Made by a program: the position numbers and the translations under genes. From Rathayibacter agropyri (lineage in GTDB: Bacteria > Actinomycetota > Actinomycetes > Actinomycetales > Microbacteriaceae), in contig NZ_JABRPL010000007.1 of assembly GCF_013249015.1 (NCBI RefSeq), positions 17,537 to 65,117 of the forward strand: a stretch of DNA of 47,581 nucleotides, read 5' to 3'. The notes beneath the pieces were generated by a model. The model saw only the letters and a program-made list of their open reading frames with translations. It was not told the origin of the DNA and made no database searches. Below are positions 42,662 to 47,581 of the stretch, piece by piece (within the stretch, counting starts at the first letter, position 1; every line of letters begins with the position of its first letter).

Positions 42662-43285
42662 TCAGCAGGAGTTGGTCACGAAGAAGGCCTTCAGGAATCC
42701 GCCGGTCTGGTAGAAGTACTGGCCAATCAAGTAGTCGAGTCCCATCGGCTCGCCCGAGGGCACCATCGAGATCTCGCCGGAGTAGCACCGCTCGAGGATC
42801 ATCCGCGAGCGGGCGATGTGCGGTGCGTTCGTCAGCACGATGACGTGGTCCCAGCCGTTTTCCGCGGCCATGTCGCGCAGCTGCCGCGCCTCTCCCTGGG
42901 TGGTGAGGGGGTCGGCGGCGTAGCAGAGCACGTCGCCGCCCGGCTCGTTGCACTTTTTGTATTTCTTATCCTCCAGGGACGCGTTCATCTCCTCGGGGCC
43001 CACGGAGAGGACCATCGTGTCGGTCGCGCCGGAGGTGATGATCCGACGGGCGAACTCGACGCGCGCACGGGTCGACGGGCCGAGGACGAACACGGCGTCG
43101 GCCTGCTTCGGGATCGGATCGATCGGCGGCGTGACGTAGAGGGGAATGCCAGCGCCGAAGAGCGCGAGGACGACGAGGGGGATCAACAGCAGGCCGGCGA
43201 GGAGGTTTCGGAGGAGACGCCGAGGCCGCGGACGTTCGCCGCGGGACTGTGCGGTCCGGCGATCGCTGGTCGTCACCGTGTCCAT
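42662..43285 (-). CDS. YdcF/SanA-like DUF218 membrane protein
   Basis: The 207-residue protein has a single N-terminal membrane segment (LLRNLLAGLLLIPLVVLALF, residues about 22-45) and a DUF218 domain outside: ADAVFVLGPSTRARVEFARRI (given in part), TQGEARQLRDMAAENGW and VIVLTNAPHIARSRMILERCY. Members of this family act on the cell envelope (SanA, ElyC) but their reaction is not settled. Two or three Cys in the domain (KKCNEPGGDVLCYA) may form a disulfide. I chose ATG 43285 because AAGGGG lies 5 nt upstream. Confidence 0.85.
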   Translation of the reverse strand: MDTVTTSDRRTAQSRGERPRPRRLLRNLLAGLLLIPLVVLALFGAGIPLYVTPPIDPIPKQADAVFVLGPSTRARVEFARRIITSGATDTMVLSVGPEEMNASLEDKKYKKCNEPGGDVLCYAADPLTTQGEARQLRDMAAENGWDHVIVLTNAPHIARSRMILERCYSGEISMVPSGEPMGLDYLIGQYFYQTGGFLKAFFVTNSC

Positions 43286-43848
43286 CGCGTCCCCTTTGCC
43301 GTTCGGATTCCCGATCTTTCGCCGCGGCCTATCTAGAGCGTGATTGCCCAGGGAAAGCCCAACATCGCAGTGTTTCGGCACGACGACGGGGCTATGAACG
43401 GGCGATCAATTCTCGTCTGGCTGCGCCGACCCGACGACGATACCCCCTGCGCGGGGGGTACAGTCGCCGTTTGCCCGATCGTGAAGAACCGAGTCGTCTG
43501 ACCCGCGGATCGATCCGTCTCCCCCACGTCCTCCCGGAGTACTGGAATGCCTGCTCACCCCCTGGATTCGCAGCGTGCCATCACGAGCAGGCGACGCCCC
43601 GCTCTCCTCTCCGATGACCGGCCGTTGACCCTCGCCGACGAATGGCACGTGGAGCGCACTGCCGCGTCAGTGGCGCGGCGGATGGATTCTCGCCGCCCGA
43701 ATGGGGTACTAGGACGCGAATCACCCTCATTCAGGGGGTTGGGACGAGGCGTCTCTATAGCGTCGGTCAGACCTGCACGACCCCCCTAAATACCCCTGAA
43801 CTCTCCCTCCAGCACCACCCGACGCATCTTGAAGACCCGGAGCCGATC
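43286..43848. other. gene-free divergent region
   Basis: I see no convincing gene in this 560-bp gap. It contains a strong hairpin TACCCCC/GGGGGTA (43441-43447 and 43454-43460) and should hold the promoters of both flanking genes. A CT-rich run precedes the GTG at 43849. The short ORF 43547-43789 lacks coding features. Confidence 0.6.
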
Positions 43849-46014
43849 GTGACTACTCGAACGACGACACACCCGACCCACCGACCTAGACGCTTCTCTC
43901 TCGCCACCGCCCTGATCGCCGCTCTCGGCATCCTCGTCGCCCCGCTCACCGCTCCGGCCGCCTCGGCCGCCACCCTCGACCCCGGCGCCGGCCAGAGTGT
44001 CCGCATCGAGGAGACCAACTCTTCTCTCACCTACAGCGGCTCGTGGCGGACCATGACCGGCGGCGATAGCGGCGGCGGGATCAGGTTCCTCAACAGCACC
44101 GGCTCCGTCTCGTTCAGCTTCAGGGGCACCGGCTTCAGCTGGATCAGCCGCACCACCGCCTCCGCCGGCATCGCCACCGTGACCGTCGATGGAGCCAGCA
44201 CCTCGGTCGACCGCTACACGAACGTGACCGCTTACCAGGTCCCCGTCTTCTCGAAGAAGGGCCTTACCGACTCCGTCCACACGGTCACGATCGCGTGGTC
44301 CGGGCGGGCCAACAGCGCCGCCAGCGACAAGAACCTCGTCATCGACGCCATCGACGTCACCCGCTCCACCGGCGACCAGGACCAAGTAGTCGGCGGCTCC
44401 ACCGCACCCGTGCTCGATCCCTCTGGCGCAAGCAGCCTCACCGTCCAGGAGACCGATCCCGCGCTGACCTACACCGGCTCGTGGAAATCGATGTCTGGCG
44501 GAGACAGCGGCGGTTCGATTAAGTACCTGACGTCGGCTGGATCGGTGTCCTTCACTTTCGTCGGCACCTCGTGGCGCTGGATCAGCCGGAAGACCTCCTC
44601 CTCGGGTATTGCCGCGGTCTCGGTCGACGGCGGACCTGTCACGAAGGTCGACCGCTACAGCTCGACCGCCCAGTACCAGATGCCGGTCTACGAGACGACG
44701 GACCTCGCTGAGGGCCGACACACCGTGACGATCTCCTACACGGGAACGAAGAACTCCCAGTCGTCGGACAGAAACTTGATCATCGACGCGTTCGTCCTCG
44801 CCGACGACGGCCTCGCGGTCGACACGATCCAGCTCTCACCCCTGACCGACGGCTACACCGTGGCCTGGAACGCACCGTTCAGCTCGCGAGTCGTCTCGTA
44901 CGACGTCCACCGCTCGGCGCAGGACGGCTCAGGCGCGGTCGTGCTCGGCACTGTCTCCGACCCCGTACGCCAGTACCGCGATGAGACCGCCGCGGCCGGC
45001 AGTATCTTCACCTACTGGATCTCGGCGACGGATGACGCGGGCCACCACTCGCGCCTCAAGCAGACGGGGAGTATCTCCTCCGATCTGCTTGGCGCCCGCG
45101 CCTCCCTGGCCGCGGCCTTCGCCTGCCCCACCCCGACCACAACAGTGACGAACTCGACCGAGCTGGCTGCCGCCCTCGCAGCACCCCGCGCGGGAGACGT
45201 CATCCGCCTGGCCGACGGCTGGTACACCGGCAAGTTCACTCTGCGAGGCACCGCCGCCCTGACGGGCTCGATGTGGATCTGCGGCTCGCCCAACGCGGTG
45301 CTCTCCTCCGGCTCGATCTCGAGCGGCACCGCTCTGCTGATCAACAACGCAAAGAACCTGCACCTTGTCGGATTCTCGGTCCGCAGCTCCTTCCAGGGAA
45401 TCCAGGTGCTCTCAAGCACCGGCGTGCAGATGGCCGGACTCACCGTTACCGACATCGGCTATGAGGCGGTCCACTTCCGCAATCAGACGACCGATTCGTT
45501 GATCGTGGGCAGCACCATCCGCCGCACAGGACTTGTCACGACCAAGTTCGGCGAGGGCGTCTACATCGGCACCTCTGACCGCAACTGGTGCGAGTACAAC
45601 GGCTGCAACCCTGACCGGACGGCCAGGATCGCGGTGGTCGACAACATGATCAGCGACACAGGTGCCGAACCGATCGAGGCTAAAGAGGGGACTCTCGACG
45701 GGAAGATCCTCGGCAACACGGTCCTCGGAGGCTCGCGGCTGTCGAGCGAGGTCACATCGATGATCCTCGTGTCGGGCAACGGCTGGCTAGCCGCGGGGAA
45801 CTCCGCCTCGGGGACGACGACCTACGGCTACCAGGTCATCACCCGCGCCGACGGCTCGGGCAACAACAACACCGTCAGCGGCAACCTCGGACAGAAGACG
45901 ACGGACGAGACGGTGTACCTGCACCAGCCGTCGGGCTGGTCGACCAGCGGCAACACACTGCGCTGCTCCAACTCGGGGAAGGACGCGATCGGGAACGTGG
46001 CCTGCACCCCCTGA
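43849..46014 (+). CDS. secreted beta-helix protein with two CBM-like domains
   Basis: The 721-residue protein has a Sec signal peptide (cleavage after about residue 40, PAASA-A). Two homologous domains of about 120 residues follow, sharing LTYSGSW/LTYTGSW, GGDSGG, SWISR/RWISR and NLVIDAIDV/NLIIDAFVL; they look like galactose-binding-type carbohydrate modules. A fibronectin-III-like segment (residues 325-415) is next, then a right-handed beta-helix (residues about 430-720) of the pectate-lyase / chondroitinase-B type. It is likely an extracellular polysaccharide-degrading enzyme. I see no calcium-binding signature. It starts with GTG 43849 with GGAG 6 nt upstream. Confidence 0.85.
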   Translation: MTTRTTTHPTHRPRRFSLATALIAALGILVAPLTAPAASAATLDPGAGQSVRIEETNSSLTYSGSWRTMTGGDSGGGIRFLNSTGSVSFSFRGTGFSWISRTTASAGIATVTVDGASTSVDRYTNVTAYQVPVFSKKGLTDSVHTVTIAWSGRANSAASDKNLVIDAIDVTRSTGDQDQVVGGSTAPVLDPSGASSLTVQETDPALTYTGSWKSMSGGDSGGSIKYLTSAGSVSFTFVGTSWRWISRKTSSSGIAAVSVDGGPVTKVDRYSSTAQYQMPVYETTDLAEGRHTVTISYTGTKNSQSSDRNLIIDAFVLADDGLAVDTIQLSPLTDGYTVAWNAPFSSRVVSYDVHRSAQDGSGAVVLGTVSDPVRQYRDETAAAGSIFTYWISATDDAGHHSRLKQTGSISSDLLGARASLAAAFACPTPTTTVTNSTELAAALAAPRAGDVIRLADGWYTGKFTLRGTAALTGSMWICGSPNAVLSSGSISSGTALLINNAKNLHLVGFSVRSSFQGIQVLSSTGVQMAGLTVTDIGYEAVHFRNQTTDSLIVGSTIRRTGLVTTKFGEGVYIGTSDRNWCEYNGCNPDRTARIAVVDNMISDTGAEPIEAKEGTLDGKILGNTVLGGSRLSSEVTSMILVSGNGWLAAGNSASGTTTYGYQVITRADGSGNNNTVSGNLGQKTTDETVYLHQPSGWSTSGNTLRCSNSGKDAIGNVACTP

Positions 46015-46038
46015 GCCGCTCTGCGAGCATTCGCTCGA

Positions 46039-46073
46039 AGAAGCGCCGCCGTCCTTTCGACGGTGGCGCTTCT
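46039..46073 (+). terminator. hairpin terminator after the beta-helix gene
   Basis: Arms beginning AGAAGCGCCGCCGTC and ending GGCGCTTCT pair around a 4-nt loop, starting 25 nt after the stop codon. It is a strong stem without a long U-tract. Confidence 0.75.
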
Positions 46074-46296
46074 GCGTTCGCCCCTGGGGTGACGCGTCTG
46101 GGCCTCTGTGCGATGTGCAGGAGTTCTGTACGGGATCCCTGGGTCACTCCAGATCCGGACAATAGGCTTTCGTGGGCGGTTCAGTGTCTCCCAGATGCGG
46201 ACTCAACCGCTCGCAAGAGCGCCGGCGGCTCCCTCACCACGCCTCGACTCCGTGGGAACGACCTGCAGTTGACACCGGAGTCGCCCTCAGACTAAG

Positions 46297-46325
46297 TTGT
46301 GAAAGTCGTATTCCTGATCTATTCT
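46297..46325 (+). promoter_or_regulatory. promoter of the Sec-type secreted protein gene
   Basis: The -35 TTGTGA (46297-46302) and -10 TATTCT (46320-46325) are 17 bp apart, 48 bp before the TTG start. The preceding stretch 46075-46296 holds no gene. A second TTGACA occurs at 46269-46274. Confidence 0.6.
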
Positions 46326-46373
46326 CAGGAACGAAAAGGTGTTCGATATTGCTCAGTTGTCTGGAGGCTTACC

Positions 46374-46958
46374 TTGGGCCCAAACCGAAAAGCGCGCAAA
46401 CCGCGGTCACGTAAGCGTCGAGCGGGTGTCGCGTTAACCGTCGCTGCCGCTGTGGCATCGATAGGCGTCAGCGGCCTAGGTGTGGCATTCGCATCGAACG
46501 CGCAGTCACCGTCTTTGCTCAGTCCACCGCCATCACTTCCAGAGACAGCGATTCCACCTGAACTTGCCCCTCCTGCCACCCCGCCGCTGCCACCAGGGAC
46601 CAGCGTATTGCTGCCTCGCGACGACGGATCAGGTACTCCCGTCTACGACCGACTCAGCGATCCCACCAGTATTGTCTATCCAGCCACTTTCTCCAACGAC
46701 GAAGTCGCCAATGCGAAAACATGGGTGCAACAGAACATCATCATCGGACAGTGTATGGCTGATAAAGGCTTCGACTACACATTCAAACTGTGGTGGCAGC
46801 TTACTGACGCAATAAGGAAAGCCCCGGCGCCTTATCCGGTCGATTCACCAGGCGGTATAGCGCTCTGGGGTGACCCGCAAACCAGCGGATACGACTGGAA
46901 GATGGCCGGTTGTTCTGGATATGCAACGCATGTGACAGGCATGGACAACTCGAACTAA
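46374..46958 (+). CDS. secreted protein of unknown family, Sec leader
   Basis: The 194-residue protein starts with TTG 46374, with GGAGG exactly 6 nt upstream. A basic n-region (RKARKPRSRKRR), a hydrophobic segment (VALTVAAAVASIGVSGLG) and a likely cut after AFASNA form a Sec-type leader. A Pro-rich spacer (PPPSLPETAIPPELAPPA) follows. The C-terminal half (NAKTWVQQNIIIGQCMADKGF, FKLWWQLTD, WKMAGCSGY) is homologous to the next gene. Two cysteines probably form a disulfide. GC is lower than in the neighbours. I do not recognise the family. Confidence 0.75.
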   Translation: MGPNRKARKPRSRKRRAGVALTVAAAVASIGVSGLGVAFASNAQSPSLLSPPPSLPETAIPPELAPPATPPLPPGTSVLLPRDDGSGTPVYDRLSDPTSIVYPATFSNDEVANAKTWVQQNIIIGQCMADKGFDYTFKLWWQLTDAIRKAPAPYPVDSPGGIALWGDPQTSGYDWKMAGCSGYATHVTGMDNSN

Positions 46959-47040
46959 AGCAGTGGCTTATAAACTTTCATCTTGAGTCGCGGTAAGTGC
47001 GCGCCTCATCTACCATAGCGCTTTCCGCGAGAGAGGTACC

Positions 47041-47505
47041 ATCACCTTTTCACGACGCCAATTCTTTGTATCAACATCCGGCTTAACCCTCGGTGGTGTC
47101 GGCGCAACTACTTCCGCCTCGGCAGAGACGACGCATCCAGGCGATTCACAACGCGCCAAATTTGATCAGTTTGGAACGCGGATACTCACCGTCACCTCCG
47201 ACGCGGAGTCGGTCACGTTTCCCTCGTCTTTTACTCCAGCGGAGCTAAAAAACGCACGCGAGTGGGTTCAACAAAATTTCATGATTGCAGCCTACATGGC
47301 GAGTGAAGGCCAAAGACATGAATTCAAACTTTGGTGGGAGCGAAGCGAAGCGGATCATAAGACGATCGTTCCAGCGTTCTCCAGCGCACAGAACAAGACG
47401 ATGCTTATCGGCGACTCGCTTCAAGAGTCCCGCGAATATGAGTGGAGGTCGGCAGGCATAATTGGTCGCGTTATCCACGAAACAGGCAAAGACGAAGCAC
47501 ACTGA
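47041..47505 (+). CDS. paralogous secreted protein, Tat-type leader, apparent ATC start
   Basis: From 47041 the frame encodes a twin-arginine leader (TFSRRQFFVSTSGLTLGGVG, then SASA-E) and a mature part homologous to the previous gene (NAREWVQQNFMIAAYMASEG, FKLWWERSE, WRSAGIIG). Read upstream, this frame meets a TGA with no ATG, GTG, TTG or CTG in between. The codon at the expected start is ATC, 4 nt after AGAGAGG. It may use ATC, be a mutated start, or be silent. Both cysteines of the paralog are replaced here. The protein is 154 residues. Confidence 0.6.
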   Translation: MTFSRRQFFVSTSGLTLGGVGATTSASAETTHPGDSQRAKFDQFGTRILTVTSDAESVTFPSSFTPAELKNAREWVQQNFMIAAYMASEGQRHEFKLWWERSEADHKTIVPAFSSAQNKTMLIGDSLQESREYEWRSAGIIGRVIHETGKDEAH

Positions 47506-47581
47506 GAGCGTTATTCATAAGGTCTGATTCGGGTGTGTCGCTCAGAGGCATCGGCTTCCCGTTTGAGAGAATAGAAGTTCC

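Noticed and set aside
40884-42713. Long 609-aa open frame opposite the pyruvyltransferase-glycosyltransferase gene
   Set aside because: It is a shadow frame; low-complexity Arg/Ala/Glu composition and no start signals.
43547-43789. 80-aa ORF upstream of the beta-helix gene
   Set aside because: No ribosome-binding site or domain, and composition typical of non-coding GC-rich DNA.
1-47581. tRNA, rRNA or riboswitch genes
   Set aside because: I found no sequence with a recognisable tRNA or rRNA core. Small structured RNAs cannot be excluded by eye.

Overview
The window is high-GC DNA with dense, mostly short-spaced genes and frequent GTG starts, typical of an actinobacterium. The gene set suggests the family Microbacteriaceae, but I infer this from content and style and have no marker-gene match. 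There are no rRNA or tRNA genes, no transposase or integrase that I recognise, and no CRISPR array.

Layout. 1-1.2 kb: a hairpin repeat array, a 27-bp-stem terminator and the operon rpmB-rpmG-rpsN (minus strand). 1.2-7.4 kb: a LysE-type exporter, an alpha/beta hydrolase, and a LysR regulator divergent from a bifunctional putA. 7.4-12 kb: a complete glycopeptide-resistance locus, vanH-vanA-vanX followed by vanR-vanS of the Streptomyces type. The key residues fall at the standard positions (ligase His244; VanX His116, Asp123, Glu181, His184). 12-20 kb: prpD, a Ppx/GppA phosphatase, a NIPSNAP-like protein, an SDR/FAD-oxidoreductase/SRPBCC operon and a membrane-anchored esterase. 20-24.3 kb: DoxX, a short asparaginase-like protein and the zinc operon znuA-znuC-znuB-zur with a Zur-type palindrome over its promoter. 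24.5-27.7 kb: a LacI regulator and a GH51 arabinofuranosidase preceded by 20-bp repeated operators.

27.7-31.2 kb is the most disturbed part. A 323-bp segment carrying the 3' end of a hypothetical gene occurs twice, exactly 2,200 bp apart. The copies flank about 1.9 kb of lower-GC DNA that holds a frame-disrupted membrane-protein gene and a chimeric small ORF. 31.4-36.1 kb is an operon for an aminotransferase and a branched-chain-type 2-oxoacid dehydrogenase (E1 alpha, E1 beta, E2). 36.4-43.3 kb holds a small membrane protein, a low-molecular-weight phosphatase, purB, two overlapping membrane-protein genes, a pyruvyltransferase-glycosyltransferase fusion and a YdcF-like protein. 43.8-47.6 kb encodes secreted proteins: a two-CBM-like-domain beta-helix protein and two tandem paralogs of an unknown family. 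One paralog has a Sec-type leader and a TTG start. The other has a Tat-type leader and no normal start codon.

Across the window at least four families of intergenic inverted repeats recur near gene ends, one with perfect 19-bp terminal arms. The best candidates for something not yet described are the Sec/Tat paralog pair, the 2,200-bp duplication with its inserted membrane gene, the repeat families, and the pentapeptide-like mini-ORF inside the van locus.
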